Positions 1 through 10,394 of a stretch of 64,000 nt of DNA are shown here, piece after piece. The stretch lies in assembly GCA_003533505.1 (NCBI GenBank), contig DQGD01000004.1, positions 24,764 to 88,763 on the forward strand. The letters are read 5' to 3'. The notes beneath the pieces are model-generated. The model was not told the origin of the DNA and did no database searches. It worked only from the letters and a program-made list of their open reading frames with translations. This DNA comes from Clostridiales bacterium. Lineage in GTDB: Bacteria; Bacillota; Clostridia; Christensenellales; Pumilibacteraceae. The number at the start of each line of letters is the position of its first letter. Within the stretch, counting starts at the first letter, position 1. The translations under genes and the position numbers were made by a program.

Positions 1-1
1 T

Positions 2-217
2 TTGCAGGAGCGGTCGGACGTGGTGTACCCGTATTCGACGAGCGCGAAGTACCAGAACAACGCTTCGCAGTTCCGCCCCTCCAGAATGTACCGCACCACC
101 GCCACCACCAAGGAGTACGCGCCGAGTACGTTCCACGAGGAAACGTCGGTCACCGCCGAAGCCTACTTCAACGGTATGGCGGACTACCTCAAGAATCTGT
201 GGCCGAGCCTCAACTGA
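2..217 (+). CDS. ABC transporter sugar-binding protein, C-terminal end (partial)
   Basis: Only the last 71 codons are inside the window; the start lies upstream. The fragment is hydrophilic, rich in Tyr, Thr and Asn, and ends in an amphipathic stretch (YFNGMADYLKNLWPSLN). It stops 10 bp before the first of two sugar-type ABC permeases, the usual place of the extracellular solute-binding lipoprotein in such operons. That assignment is an inference from position; no diagnostic motif is left in the fragment. It could also be another surface protein of the locus. Confidence 0.55.
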   Translation: MQERSDVVYPYSTSAKYQNNASQFRPSRMYRTTATTKEYAPSTFHEETSVTAEAYFNGMADYLKNLWPSLN

Positions 218-227
218 GTGACAAGAG

Positions 228-1151
228 ATGGCAAATAATACAGTAAAAAAACGCACGCGCGCGGCAAAGGGCGACATGCTCTTTTACGTTCTGATGATGG
301 CATGGCCGATTTTGCAGTTCTGCGTGTTCTATATCGCCGTTAAGTTCAACAGCATACTGTACTCGTTTCAGCGTTATGACAAGCTGAGCAGAACGTTCAC
401 CTGGACGCTCGATTATGTAAAGAGCGCGCTGAAGATGATGACGACCAGCCCGGCGCTCGTCGAAACGATGAAGATGACGCTGCTGTTCTTCCTGCTGTTC
501 ACCGGCATAAACACGCCGCTGGGTCTGCTGTTTTCCTACTACATAAGCAAAAAACAGTTCGCTTCCGGCTTCTTCCGCGTGTTCCTGTTCCTGCCGTCGA
601 TAATCTGTTCGGTAATCATGGTGCTTATCTACGGCAACTTTGTGGACGTCGCGCTGCCCGAAATCGTGCGCGTTCTCACCGGCAAAACGGTGAGCGGACT
701 GATGAGCACCAAGAGCACGAGGTTTTTCGCGGTAATGTTCTACAACCTGCTTGTGGGCTTCGGCGTAAACGTGCTGATGTACTCCAACGCGATGTCGGCT
801 ATTTCCGAGGAAGTGGTGGAAGCGGCGCACCTCGACGGCGCGACGGGACTTAAGGAATTTTGGTTCATCACGCTCCCGTCGATTTATCCCACGCTGGTCA
901 CGTTCCTTATCACCGCTCTTGCCGGAATGTTCCTCAACCAATACAACCTGTATTCGTTCTTCGGCTCGGGCGAGCACTTCGGGTTACAAACCTACGGACT
1001 GTACTTCTACGTCCAGACGCTCGCAGCCGACGGCTCACGGGCGGAGTACTCGCAGATTTCCGCGATAGGCTTGTGGCTGACGTTCATCGCGTTGCCGCTC
1101 ACCTACGGCGTGAAGTTCCTGCTCGAAAAGCTGGGACCGAGCGAGGATTAG
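228..1151 (+). CDS. ABC sugar permease, MalF/UgpA type
   Basis: Inner subunit of a carbohydrate importer (binding-protein-dependent transport permease, MalF/UgpA-like), 307 residues, normal for the family. After a basic N-terminus (KKRTRAAKG) there are about six hydrophobic segments. The cytoplasmic EAA loop that docks on the ATPase is clear near residues 190-215 (VVEAAHLDGATGLKEFWFI). It starts 10 bp after the upstream gene and is followed 9 bp later by its partner permease. No ATP-binding subunit is encoded nearby, so the importer probably borrows a shared MsmX/MsmK-type ATPase, as is common in Firmicutes (inference). The substrate is probably an oligosaccharide released by the locus's surface enzymes. 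Confidence 0.9.
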   Translation: MANNTVKKRTRAAKGDMLFYVLMMAWPILQFCVFYIAVKFNSILYSFQRYDKLSRTFTWTLDYVKSALKMMTTSPALVETMKMTLLFFLLFTGINTPLGLLFSYYISKKQFASGFFRVFLFLPSIICSVIMVLIYGNFVDVALPEIVRVLTGKTVSGLMSTKSTRFFAVMFYNLLVGFGVNVLMYSNAMSAISEEVVEAAHLDGATGLKEFWFITLPSIYPTLVTFLITALAGMFLNQYNLYSFFGSGEHFGLQTYGLYFYVQTLAADGSRAEYSQISAIGLWLTFIALPLTYGVKFLLEKLGPSED

Positions 1152-1160
1152 GAGGCAAAT

Positions 1161-2048
1161 ATGGTTTCGATAAAGAAAAAATCAAAATTCGATATTCGCC
1201 TCACTCCCGTGACGGGCATACTGCTCGCGTTTCTCATAATCTACGTCGTGCTGCTCGTCGCTCCGCTCGTCTGGGCGTTTATCACCTCGTTCAAGGCGCA
1301 GAGCGACTATCGGCTCAACGTCCTCGGACTTCCGGAAAAATGGGTGTGGAATTACTCCTACGTGATTAAAAACGGCGTAATTCTGGTGGGCACGACGGGC
1401 AAATACGCCTCCGTGCCGCAAATGTTCGGCTACACGTTCCTCTACGCGCTCGGCTGCGCGTTCACGAATACGCTCGTGCCGTGCATCACCGCGTATCTGT
1501 GTGCGCGTTTCCACTACAAGTTCTCGAAAGTCGTGTACAACGTAGTCGTGGTGGTAATGATTCTGCCGATAGTGGGCAGCCTGCCTGCCGAAGTGCAGAT
1601 GGCGCGCACGCTCGGTTTCTACGACCATATATGGGGCTTGTGGCTGATGAAAGCCAATTTCCTCGGAATGTACTTCCTCGTGTTCCACGCGACGTTCAAG
1701 AGCCTGCCGATGACCTACACCGAAGCGGCGAAAATAGACGGCGCGAACAATATGGCGATACTCGTAAAAGTGATACTGCCGCTCGCGAAAAACACGTTCG
1801 CCACGGTAATGCTGATAAACTTCATTACGTTCTGGAACGACTACCAGACCCCGATGATTTACATGCCCACTTATCCCACGATTGCCGAGGGCGTGTTCGT
1901 CATGGCGCAAAGCTCGATGAACGGCTTGGCCAGCGTGCCGATGCGCATGACGGGCACGATGATAATGCTGCTGCCTATTCTCGCGGTGTTCCTCGTGTTT
2001 CAAAGACGGCTGCTCGGCAACCTCACCGTGGGCGGCATCAAGGGCTAG
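1161..2048 (+). CDS. ABC sugar permease, MalG/UgpE type
   Basis: Second membrane subunit of the same importer, 295 residues, with six predicted membrane helices. The EAA loop reads YTEAAKIDGANNMAILVKVILP (key residues EAA, D, G) near residues 190-212. It ends in the GGIKG tail typical of MalG-like subunits. The start is fixed by a strong AGGAGG ribosome binding site 5 bases upstream. It is cotranscribed with the preceding permease (9-bp gap) and with the large secreted protein that follows 28 bp later. Confidence 0.92.
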   Translation: MVSIKKKSKFDIRLTPVTGILLAFLIIYVVLLVAPLVWAFITSFKAQSDYRLNVLGLPEKWVWNYSYVIKNGVILVGTTGKYASVPQMFGYTFLYALGCAFTNTLVPCITAYLCARFHYKFSKVVYNVVVVVMILPIVGSLPAEVQMARTLGFYDHIWGLWLMKANFLGMYFLVFHATFKSLPMTYTEAAKIDGANNMAILVKVILPLAKNTFATVMLINFITFWNDYQTPMIYMPTYPTIAEGVFVMAQSSMNGLASVPMRMTGTMIMLLPILAVFLVFQRRLLGNLTVGGIKG

Positions 2049-2076
2049 AAAGAGAATTATAGAGGAGAAGTTATGT

Positions 2077-5000
2077 ATGATTGAAAAGAAAAACAAAAAA
2101 CGCATAATCTTAGGCGCGTGCTGCGCGGCGTTCTGCGCGATTGCGGCGACGGGTGCGGCGGCCTCCGAGCTTGAGCGTCCGTCCGTGCCGATAATGCAAC
2201 CCGGCACGGAGCTCAGCGGCGACGTGAGAACAAGCGGCGCGTGGAGCGGCGACGAAATCCGCGACAGCTATGAGTTTCTGACCGCGTTCACCGTACCCGA
2301 GCGCATGTTCACCGCGGACGGCGAAAGCGCAAAAGCCGACAGCGTTGTGATTTATCCCGACGGCACCGCGACAAAGAACAAGCAAATCACGCTCGACCGG
2401 AGCGGAGTGTACGAAGTGCGCTACACGGCGGTAGTCGGCGGCAAGACCTACTACGAAAACGTCAATTTCTCCGTCGACAAGCGCCCGTATTACTGCACGG
2501 GCTCGGGCGAGAGCAGAGTCGAGTACCGCTCCGATTTTTCCGCGAAATTTCCCTATACCTGGTGGAATAACGACAATACTACCGAAACGCGCTATACCGA
2601 CTTTAAAAAACCCGGCTTGCTCGTCGAGCTCAAGCAGGGCGACAAGCTCGAGTGCGCGCGGCTTATCGACGTCGGCGACCTCAAAAAGAGCGACATGCTG
2701 TTCGCGGTTACGGCGGTTCCATACGTTTCGGGCGTGTGCGACTTCGAGCGGCTTGACTTCGTGCTCACCGACTCCGCCGACCCGAGCATATCGCTGAAGA
2801 TACGCGCGAGAGGGTACTTAAACGACGGCGACGAGTTCCCGTACACCTACATTCTCGCCGGCGGACAGAATCAAGCGCTCAAGGGCTATGAAGCCGGCAA
2901 AAAGCTGATTCACGTCAACGACGAGTGGGGCACGGGCACAAATCACAGCTTCTACGGAAAATACAACTGCATTTACGGCACCTACAACGACGCCGACGCG
3001 CATCAGACGCTCAAGCTTTACTACGACGCGGACGAGAACGCCGTCTACACGCAGTGGAACGGCTATCGTGACCGCAAGCAAAGCCGCGTCATCGACCTCG
3101 ACGACCCCGAGTTCTTTTCCGACGCGTGGACGGGTTTTCCGTCGGGCAAGGCAAGACTGACGATAGAGGCAGGCGTGTACACGGGCGAAACCGCGCGCTT
3201 CCTCGTGTCGGAAATCGCCGGGCTCGACCTGTCCGAAACCGAATTCAAGGAAACCGAGCCCCCGGAAATCACGGTGGACTGCGACTATGAAACGATGCCC
3301 GCGGCGGTAAGGGGCGGCAGTTATGCGGTGCCCGAAGCTACGGCGTTCGACGTGTACACCGGCAGGTGCGCCGTCAGGACTACCGTGTGGTACAACTACG
3401 GTCAGAGCAACGCCGCCATGGTGCAGCAAAGCGGCGGCAAATTCGTCACCGCAAAATCGGGAACCTACGCTATCGTCTACGAGGCGACCGACCGAAGCGG
3501 CAATTCCGCAAAGAAAGTATTGTGGGTAAATTGCATAAAATCGCTTCCCGACATGACGATAAAGCTTAGCGGCGACTATAAGACCGCATGCAATGCCGGC
3601 GAGAGCGCGGAGCTTGCACGGTATTCGACGGACGGCGGCAGCGGCAAGGTAAACGTCGCGGTCACGGCTTCCGTCGGCGGCTCGGAGCAAGTCGTTTACG
3701 GCGCGTTCACCCCGAAGAAAACGGGCAACTACACGATAACTTACACGGCGACCGACTACATCGGGCGCACGGCGACCGCGAGCTACACGCTTGCCGTCAC
3801 CGCGTCGGATAAGCCGATATTCGCCGAAAAACCGCTGCTCCCGGCAGGCTACATAAGCGGTACCAAATACGTCGTGCCCACGCTGTACGCCGACGACTAC
3901 GCGAGCGGCGAGGCAAAACGCGTGGCGGCAACGGTAAAAGTTACCGACGGGAACGGCGAAAAGACGTATAACGCAGGCGAGCGGTTTACTCCGATTGCTC
4001 CAACGAATGAAACGCTTACGCTGGAGTTTATCGCAGGCGGCGCGAGCGTCGTATATACGGTGCCGTGCGTGAACACCAAGAACGAGAAGAGAATGCTCGC
4101 CGCGGAAAAGTTTTTCCTGCCCGAAAACGCAAGCGTTAGCAAGGACGACAACGGCGTGACGATTACGGCAAACGGCGAGAGCGGCAAGGTCACGTTTATA
4201 AACGACGTGCTCGCCGAGAGTTTTGACCTCGAATTCGCGATTGTGAAGTCCGCGCCGGAGTTTAACAGACTGACCGTAACGCTCACCGATTCGCTCGACA
4301 GCAGTATCGCCGCGACCGTTGCGCTCGTTCGCGACAACGAGTATACGCGAGTGATTACGTCCGGCGGCGAAGCGAGAGTGAGAAACTTCGGTTTCGGCAA
4401 TCCAGATAAGACGAGCTCGCTCACCTATTCGGGCGGCGCGTTCGCGCTGGGCGGCAACGTTTCGAAAGTGACCGCGACCGACGGCGGCGCGGCGTTCGGC
4501 GGCTTCCCGTCGGGCAAAGTGCGCGCGGTAATCGCGATTAGCGAAGCCGAAAACGGTTCTGCCGTCAATGTTTCCGCGCTGTCGGGTCAAACGCTGTCGG
4601 CAAAGACCGCGCTCGACTTCGTGGCTCCGATAATCGAAATCGAAAGCGGCTACGGCGGTTCGCACGCCGTGGGCTCGACGTTGACGCTCAAAAAGTCATA
4701 CTACGGCGACGTGCTTGACACCAACGCGACGGCTACGATGACCGTTACCGACCCCGACGGCAACGCGGTGACGGACGTAGGCGGCAAAGCTCTGAACGCC
4801 GTCGAGCCCGACGCCTATGTGATTACGCTGGACAAAACGGGCGTGTATACCGTGAAATACACGGCAAAGGACGCCTCCGGCAACACCGCAAACCGCACTT
4901 ATTCGATAAAGTCCGAGGACGTAACCGCGCCCGTGCTCGCCGTTAAAGGCGAGTGGAAGGACGCCAAACTCGGCGAGGACTATTTGCTCCCCGAAATCAC

Positions 5001-5193
5001 CGCCACCGACGAGAGCGGAGAGGTTACCGTGAGAATAATGATACTCGACTTTAACGGTATCGTCACAATGTTGAACGGCGACGTCAAGGCGATTAAATTC
5101 GCGGTTTCGGGCAAGCACACGATAACGATAGTGGCGCGCGACCAAAGCGGCAACACCGTGAGCGAGCGCGTGACGATAACGGTAAACGAGTGA
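2077..5193 (+). CDS. Large secreted multidomain protein with Ig-like and jelly-roll-like repeats
   Basis: A 1038-residue exported protein of unknown exact function. Residues 1-29 form a signal peptide (basic KKNKKR, then a Cys/Ala-rich core, likely cleavage after AAA-29). The rest is all-beta in character. Five or more Ig-like repeats share the motif 'sG.Y.I.Y.A.D.sGN', for example SGTYAIVYEATDRSGN, TGNYTITYTATDYIG and TGVYTVKYTAKDASGN. Two longer modules (about residues 160-390 and 680-850) both end in GFPSGK(A/V)R (G353 and G809), pointing to an internal duplication of a lectin- or LamG-like beta-sandwich. There is no catalytic motif and no sortase or S-layer anchor. A GAGGAG site precedes the ATG. 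Lying between the permeases and the lipoproteins, it probably binds extracellular glycan (inference). Confidence 0.75.
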   Translation: MIEKKNKKRIILGACCAAFCAIAATGAAASELERPSVPIMQPGTELSGDVRTSGAWSGDEIRDSYEFLTAFTVPERMFTADGESAKADSVVIYPDGTATKNKQITLDRSGVYEVRYTAVVGGKTYYENVNFSVDKRPYYCTGSGESRVEYRSDFSAKFPYTWWNNDNTTETRYTDFKKPGLLVELKQGDKLECARLIDVGDLKKSDMLFAVTAVPYVSGVCDFERLDFVLTDSADPSISLKIRARGYLNDGDEFPYTYILAGGQNQALKGYEAGKKLIHVNDEWGTGTNHSFYGKYNCIYGTYNDADAHQTLKLYYDADENAVYTQWNGYRDRKQSRVIDLDDPEFFSDAWTGFPSGKARLTIEAGVYTGETARFLVSEIAGLDLSETEFKETEPPEITVDCDYETMPAAVRGGSYAVPEATAFDVYTGRCAVRTTVWYNYGQSNAAMVQQSGGKFVTAKSGTYAIVYEATDRSGNSAKKVLWVNCIKSLPDMTIKLSGDYKTACNAGESAELARYSTDGGSGKVNVAVTASVGGSEQVVYGAFTPKKTGNYTITYTATDYIGRTATASYTLAVTASDKPIFAEKPLLPAGYISGTKYVVPTLYADDYASGEAKRVAATVKVTDGNGEKTYNAGERFTPIAPTNETLTLEFIAGGASVVYTVPCVNTKNEKRMLAAEKFFLPENASVSKDDNGVTITANGESGKVTFINDVLAESFDLEFAIVKSAPEFNRLTVTLTDSLDSSIAATVALVRDNEYTRVITSGGEARVRNFGFGNPDKTSSLTYSGGAFALGGNVSKVTATDGGAAFGGFPSGKVRAVIAISEAENGSAVNVSALSGQTLSAKTALDFVAPIIEIESGYGGSHAVGSTLTLKKSYYGDVLDTNATATMTVTDPDGNAVTDVGGKALNAVEPDAYVITLDKTGVYTVKYTAKDASGNTANRTYSIKSEDVTAPVLAVKGEWKDAKLGEDYLLPEITATDESGEVTVRIMILDFNGIVTMLNGDVKAIKFAVSGKHTITIVARDQSGNTVSERVTITVNE

Positions 5194-5209
5194 ACGGGAG
5201 GACAAAATC

Positions 5210-7234
5210 ATGAAGAAAAGATTGGGAATAATAGCGTTGCTTCTCGCCCTCGTCATGGCGTTTACGGGTTGCTCGGGCGGAAATAAGCCAGACGACGATA
5301 AGGATAACGACGGGAACAACACCGGCTCCGCGGCTCGGGAGCTTGTGTCCGAGAGTCACCTCAGCTCCAAGGGCTTACACAAAATCAGCGTGACGGCGAA
5401 CGCAAACCGCAAATTCATAGAGAACGGTAAAACCGACTACACGATTGTGTACGCGGACGGCGACCACGGCAAGCGCGCCGCGGAATTCCTCGTCAAGCAG
5501 GCGTTCGCGGCGAGCGGCGCGTACATAAACGCAATCCCGGCTTCCGAATACGAGAAAACCTACGAGAGCGGCGACAAGCTTATCGTCATCGGCGTAAAAT
5601 CGCTGTTTGACGCGGCAGGGCTTACGATGCCCTCGGACGAAATAGGCGTTACGGGCTATTACCTTACCACCAAGGACAATTCGGCGTTTATCGGCGTAAA
5701 GCACGCCATGGGTTGTCAGTCAGGCACGCTCGCGTTTCTCCGCTACACGTTCGGCTATGAGATGTACGCCGACGACGCGGTGACTTTCGAGAACAAGGGC
5801 GAAACGATACCCGACATGGAGATCGTCGAAAAGCCCGACTTCACGTTCCACCGCGACGGCAACGGCATGGGTGTTTATCACCCCGACGCAATGTACGGCT
5901 TGGGTTTCCAGAGCGCGAGCTGGATCTTCGCTTCGGTAGGCGAGAACATGTGGCATAATACGTTCGACTATCTGCCGAAAAAGACTTATCAGCAGAAACA
6001 CCCGAAGTGGTACTCCGATAACGGCGCGCAGCTTTGCTACACCGCGCACGGCGACGAAACCGAGTACGCCGAAATGGTGGATACGGTCACGGCGGTCGCG
6101 ATAGACACGCTGAATAAGTACCCCGAACGCAACACGCTTACGTTCACCATTCAGGACGGCATGTCAGGTTGCGAGTGCGCCGCGTGCAGCGCAATGGTCT
6201 CGACTTACGGGGCAGAGTCCGCCGCGGCAATCAAGATGACGAACACCGTCGCGGACAAAGTGAAAAAGCACTTTGACGACAAGGCGGCGGCAGAGAGCGG
6301 CGAGCCGCGCGAATTCACCATTCTGATTTTCGCCTACAACTACATGGAGCAGGCGCCCGTCAAAACCGTGGACGATAAACTCGTTGCGGCCGACGACAGC
6401 GTGAAGCTTCACGACAACGTAGGCGTGTATATCGCGCCGCTCAACGGCACCGACGTCGATTACAGTCGCTCGTTCTACGACGAGAAAAACGCGGACACAC
6501 GCGCGCTTATCGACGGCTGGTCGGCGCTCACCGACAATATCTACCTGTGGCTGTACGAAACTAACTTCGCGCACCTTGCCTACCCGTTCAATTCGTGGGA
6601 CAGTCTGGTCGAAACCTACCGTTACGCCGCCGAAATCAACGCGGTGCACGTCAACAACCTCGGCGCGTTCTACGGCGTGGCGAACCCGACGGGCTTCACG
6701 CGGCTTAAAGACTACATCGACGCGAAAGCCATGTACGACGTGAACGTCAATTACGCCGAACTCGTGGACAAATTCTTCGACGGTTACTTCGCCGAAGCCG
6801 CCGAGCCGATGCGCAGGTACTTCGACGAGCTCAACGTGTGGATGCGCGAGCTTCAGGAGAACTATCCCGACGACGTGAGGGGCTATTGCTACGAGCAGAT
6901 AAACAAGGAGCAGTATTGGCCCAAGCGCATGCTCGAGGGTTGGCTCGACTGCATCGACGAGGCGTACAAGAGCATCGAAAAGTACAAGGGAGCCGAGCAA
7001 AGCAAGTACGAGGCGCTTAATAAGCGCATTCTCGCGGAAAGCATATTCCCGAGATTCGCGTTACTTGAATTGTACAGCGGCAATTACGACAACGAAGCGC
7101 TATACAGCACTCGCGTGGCGTTCAAGGACGACATCGAGTCGCTGGGCTTCGATTGGTTGGTTGAAGCAGACCCGTTCACCGGTCTGAAACAATATACATT
7201 CAGCGAACTGTTTAAACAGTGGGGGATTTCTTAA
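5210..7234 (+). CDS. DUF4838-type surface lipoprotein, probable glycan-active protein
   Basis: A 674-residue lipoprotein: basic start, Leu/Ala-rich h-region and lipobox with Cys21 (FTGC), then a D/N-rich linker. The body resembles the DUF4838 family, which is related to the GH67/GH20-like alpha/beta N-terminal domain plus TIM-barrel enzymes. Recognisable pieces are a short domain (about 60-200, ending in GYEMYADD), a barrel start with FTFHRDGNGMGVYHPDAMYG, HPKWYS, and FTIQDGMSGCECAAC near residue 320. Some relatives act on uronic acids or hexosamines; whether this one is catalytic cannot be told from sequence alone. The RBS GGGAGG is 7 bases before the ATG, and the gene follows its neighbour by 16 bp in the same operon. 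It faces the outside of the cell. Confidence 0.72.
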   Translation: MKKRLGIIALLLALVMAFTGCSGGNKPDDDKDNDGNNTGSAARELVSESHLSSKGLHKISVTANANRKFIENGKTDYTIVYADGDHGKRAAEFLVKQAFAASGAYINAIPASEYEKTYESGDKLIVIGVKSLFDAAGLTMPSDEIGVTGYYLTTKDNSAFIGVKHAMGCQSGTLAFLRYTFGYEMYADDAVTFENKGETIPDMEIVEKPDFTFHRDGNGMGVYHPDAMYGLGFQSASWIFASVGENMWHNTFDYLPKKTYQQKHPKWYSDNGAQLCYTAHGDETEYAEMVDTVTAVAIDTLNKYPERNTLTFTIQDGMSGCECAACSAMVSTYGAESAAAIKMTNTVADKVKKHFDDKAAAESGEPREFTILIFAYNYMEQAPVKTVDDKLVAADDSVKLHDNVGVYIAPLNGTDVDYSRSFYDEKNADTRALIDGWSALTDNIYLWLYETNFAHLAYPFNSWDSLVETYRYAAEINAVHVNNLGAFYGVANPTGFTRLKDYIDAKAMYDVNVNYAELVDKFFDGYFAEAAEPMRRYFDELNVWMRELQENYPDDVRGYCYEQINKEQYWPKRMLEGWLDCIDEAYKSIEKYKGAEQSKYEALNKRILAESIFPRFALLELYSGNYDNEALYSTRVAFKDDIESLGFDWLVEADPFTGLKQYTFSELFKQWGIS

Positions 7235-7251
7235 AAAGGAGAGAGAAAAAG

Positions 7252-10200
7252 ATGAGAACAAAGAAAGGCATTGCAAAATTGCTGACGTTACTGGTCACGC
7301 TGATTGCGTGCGCGTGCTTCGCCGTCGCCTGCGCAGGCGACCCGGAGCCCACGCCTACGCCCGACCCCGGCACCGACGCGGATAACACTCCGAAAGCCTC
7401 GATAACGCTCGACAAGACCGAGCTGTCCATCGAGCTTCACGAGGGGTACACGCTGACGGCAACCGCCGAAAACGTGACGAGTGCGCTCGTGTGGACGAGT
7501 TCGGACGAGAGCGTGGCGACGGTTGACGGCGGCAAAATCAAGACACTGAAAGAGGGCAAAACCACCGTCACTGCCGCAGCCGACGGCGCGGAAGCGACGT
7601 GCGCGGTTACGGTATTCGACGGAGGCACCGCTCCGGTACTCAGTATCGAAAATCCGTCCGTCAGCCTCGACAAGGACGGCAAGTACGCGTTCGACGTGAC
7701 TTCGCTGTGGAAGGGCAAGGCAATCGAGGACGAGAACATCGAGTACGATTGGAGATTGTCCGACGGCGCGGCGGAGGGCATAGCCTCCGTGAAAATGCGC
7801 GACGACGGAAAAGCCGAAGTCGAGGGCTTAGCCTACGGCGATACCGAATGGACGGTTTCGGCGAGCGTTTACGGACATAACCTTGCCGGCAGCGTAGCGA
7901 TTAAAGTCGTCGACTCCAGCGTGAGTTATCGCGCCGGAGAGAATATAGAGAACACCGAGGACGGTTTCAGGGTAGACCTGTCGCTGTCGGGCATGAAGGG
8001 TTTACTCACCACGGCTATCAACGTTGACGTGTACGAGGAGGACGAAAAGTCCGACATGGCGCTCGAATGGACTCAGGTTGACGGCGCGGAGTACGTCGCC
8101 TACGAAAACGGTATGCTCACGGCAATCGCCGAGGGCACCGCGACGTTTACCGCCACCTACAAAAATAACCCCGTCAAACTCACGGTAAACGCTTACCGCC
8201 CCGAAATCACGGTGGAAAAGAGCGTGCTTATGGAGAGAATCGGCGGCGAGGGTACCGGCACGATTAAGCTCGACTTCACCGGACTCGCCTTCGAGGACAA
8301 ACCGATTGTGCTCGAAGGCACGGTAAACGGCGCGACCGTCATGGGCGCGGACGTTTTCTCCGCGTTCGACGCCGAGAGCGGCACGCTCACCTACAACCGC
8401 GCAGGGCTTACCTCCGACAAGAGCGAAATGGGAAAAGCCGTCGCGATGACGATTGAAACCGACAAGGCAAGCTACGTCATGACCGCCGAGGTGGTCACCA
8501 AAGCGTTCGCTACGGCAGCCGAATATAACGAAATCGGAACTATTGCAAAACAGGTTACCGGCACGAATAATTACGACGGTTACTTTATTCTTACCGCCGA
8601 CCTCGATTTCGAGAACGACCGAACCAAGTACACCAGCGAAATTTCCAACACTGACGGCGGTACTTTCTACGGCGTAATCGACGGCAGAGGTCACGTCATC
8701 AGAAACCTCACGATTACCACCAAAGGTACCTACGGTTGGAGCATGGCGTTTATTGGCAAGCTCGGCGACGGCGCCGTGATTAAGAACCTCGGCATGACCA
8801 ATGCGAGAATGGGCACGACCGAAGAAGGCGGCGGCGATACGTTCTTCTGTTCGAGCGGCAGCGGCGTTTACACCGTCGAGAACGTCTACATCGAACTCAC
8901 GTTCGGCAAAGTCACTTGGGGAGCGAATGTGTTCGGTTCGAGCATCAGAGGACTCAAAATAAAGAACGTAATAGTGAAAGTCGGCAATGCCGACGCTTAT
9001 GCAAGACATTTTGCGTTCCAGATTTGCGTTGCCGACGGCTACGTTGACGGAGCTTACTTTGTGTGCGACTCGACGAAATCGATTGCGCTTGCGCAGTACT
9101 ACAAGGACGCGAACACCGCTGAAGCGAGCCTTGACGATTGTAAGGGAAGTTACGGCGTGTATGCTTCCGACGACGCGATGAAAGCGGCGAACAACGATTA
9201 CAGCTCGTTCAGGAGCGCGGACTTCTGGCAAATCACCGGCGACGGCTTGCCGTACCCGGCGAGCATGAAGTACGTCCGCACTGCGGTTTCGCACAAAATA
9301 AACGAAGTCGAAACGCTGGCTGACGGCGAAACCTATACCGTCGACATAAGCGACGTCGACGTGTTCGGCACGCTCGAGTCCGTCACCGTGGGCGGAAATA
9401 CCATGACCGCGTTCTCCTATGCGGACGGCAAAATCACGCTCAGCCGCGCGGAAACGGCAGCGACCGTGTTCGGCGAAAAAGCTGTAGTCGCGACCTTTAA
9501 AAGCGGCGACGACTCCGTTATCGTCACCAATAAAACGCTGTTTGTCACCAAGAAAATCGCTACCGTAGCCGATATGAACGCCATGGGAACGTATGCGGCG
9601 GCAGCTGCAGGAACGAGCGACAGATACGACGGCTACTTTATTCTTACCGCCGACCTCGATTTCGAAAGCGACGGATTAAAGTATACGAACGCAATGTCTA
9701 ACAGCGCAGGTAATGCGTTCTACGGCACGATTGACGGCAGAGGTCATACTATCAAGAATTTGTACATTACCACCGACGCGGTCGAGGGAATAGCCGCGTG
9801 GAACAGGTACTTTATCGGAAAGTTCGGAACCGGCGCGACTGTCAAGAATCTTGCGTTTACGAACGCGCGGTGCGGTGACGGAACGGGCGCTAAAAGCGGC
9901 GATACGTTCTTCACGCAGTCTACGGATAAAGGCAAAGGCGATATGTACAACATCGAGAACATATATATGGAATTGTCCGTCGGCGCAGGCTGGGGAAGAT
10001 ACGCTTTCGGCGCAGACCAACAGAACGGCTTTAAGGCGAAAAACGTCATTGTTAAAATGCTGAATACTACCGCCACGACTAGTTGCAGCGCGCTCGCTTC
10101 CAATATGGTGGTGAACGAGGGTTATCTGAACGGCGTGTACTTCGTGTGCGCGGCTTCCGACGCAAAACTTGCGGCTAATTATAAGTGGGCAGGCGGAGCA

Positions 10201-10353
10201 AACGCGACCGCTCCGGACTCCAAGTTTGCCGCATTCTACGCTTCCGACGAGGCGATGAAGGAAGCCGGCAACGACTATTCCGCGTTCGCCGCTTCGGGCT
10301 ATTGGACTGTTAAGGACGGCTTGCCCGTGTTCGGCGTACCTGCCGAGGCTTAA
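7252..10353 (+). CDS. Giant lipoprotein with Big_2 domains and duplicated GLUG/beta-helix module
   Basis: A 1033-residue lipoprotein. I chose the ATG at 7252 because AAAGGAGAG lies just upstream, after the stop of the previous gene; an earlier in-frame ATG at 7219 would lie inside that gene. Signal peptide with probable lipid Cys27 (AVAC), then a Pro/Thr linker. Residues about 48-120 form a Big_2-type bacterial Ig domain (LDKTELSIEL...WTSSDESVATV), with further Ig-like domains to about 410. Two tandem copies of a roughly 260-residue module follow (about 420-690 and 770-1030). Both contain DGYFILTADLDFE, FYG.IDGRGH.I.NL.I and YASD.AMK.A.NDYS.F, features of GLUG-like parallel beta-helix repeats. 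It is probably a glycan-binding or adhesive surface protein; no enzyme motif was seen. Confidence 0.75.
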   Translation: MRTKKGIAKLLTLLVTLIACACFAVACAGDPEPTPTPDPGTDADNTPKASITLDKTELSIELHEGYTLTATAENVTSALVWTSSDESVATVDGGKIKTLKEGKTTVTAAADGAEATCAVTVFDGGTAPVLSIENPSVSLDKDGKYAFDVTSLWKGKAIEDENIEYDWRLSDGAAEGIASVKMRDDGKAEVEGLAYGDTEWTVSASVYGHNLAGSVAIKVVDSSVSYRAGENIENTEDGFRVDLSLSGMKGLLTTAINVDVYEEDEKSDMALEWTQVDGAEYVAYENGMLTAIAEGTATFTATYKNNPVKLTVNAYRPEITVEKSVLMERIGGEGTGTIKLDFTGLAFEDKPIVLEGTVNGATVMGADVFSAFDAESGTLTYNRAGLTSDKSEMGKAVAMTIETDKASYVMTAEVVTKAFATAAEYNEIGTIAKQVTGTNNYDGYFILTADLDFENDRTKYTSEISNTDGGTFYGVIDGRGHVIRNLTITTKGTYGWSMAFIGKLGDGAVIKNLGMTNARMGTTEEGGGDTFFCSSGSGVYTVENVYIELTFGKVTWGANVFGSSIRGLKIKNVIVKVGNADAYARHFAFQICVADGYVDGAYFVCDSTKSIALAQYYKDANTAEASLDDCKGSYGVYASDDAMKAANNDYSSFRSADFWQITGDGLPYPASMKYVRTAVSHKINEVETLADGETYTVDISDVDVFGTLESVTVGGNTMTAFSYADGKITLSRAETAATVFGEKAVVATFKSGDDSVIVTNKTLFVTKKIATVADMNAMGTYAAAAAGTSDRYDGYFILTADLDFESDGLKYTNAMSNSAGNAFYGTIDGRGHTIKNLYITTDAVEGIAAWNRYFIGKFGTGATVKNLAFTNARCGDGTGAKSGDTFFTQSTDKGKGDMYNIENIYMELSVGAGWGRYAFGADQQNGFKAKNVIVKMLNTTATTSCSALASNMVVNEGYLNGVYFVCAASDAKLAANYKWAGGANATAPDSKFAAFYASDEAMKEAGNDYSAFAASGYWTVKDGLPVFGVPAEA

Positions 10354-10394
10354 ACGCATATAAAACTTACATCGTTATAACTACAAGGATTTGA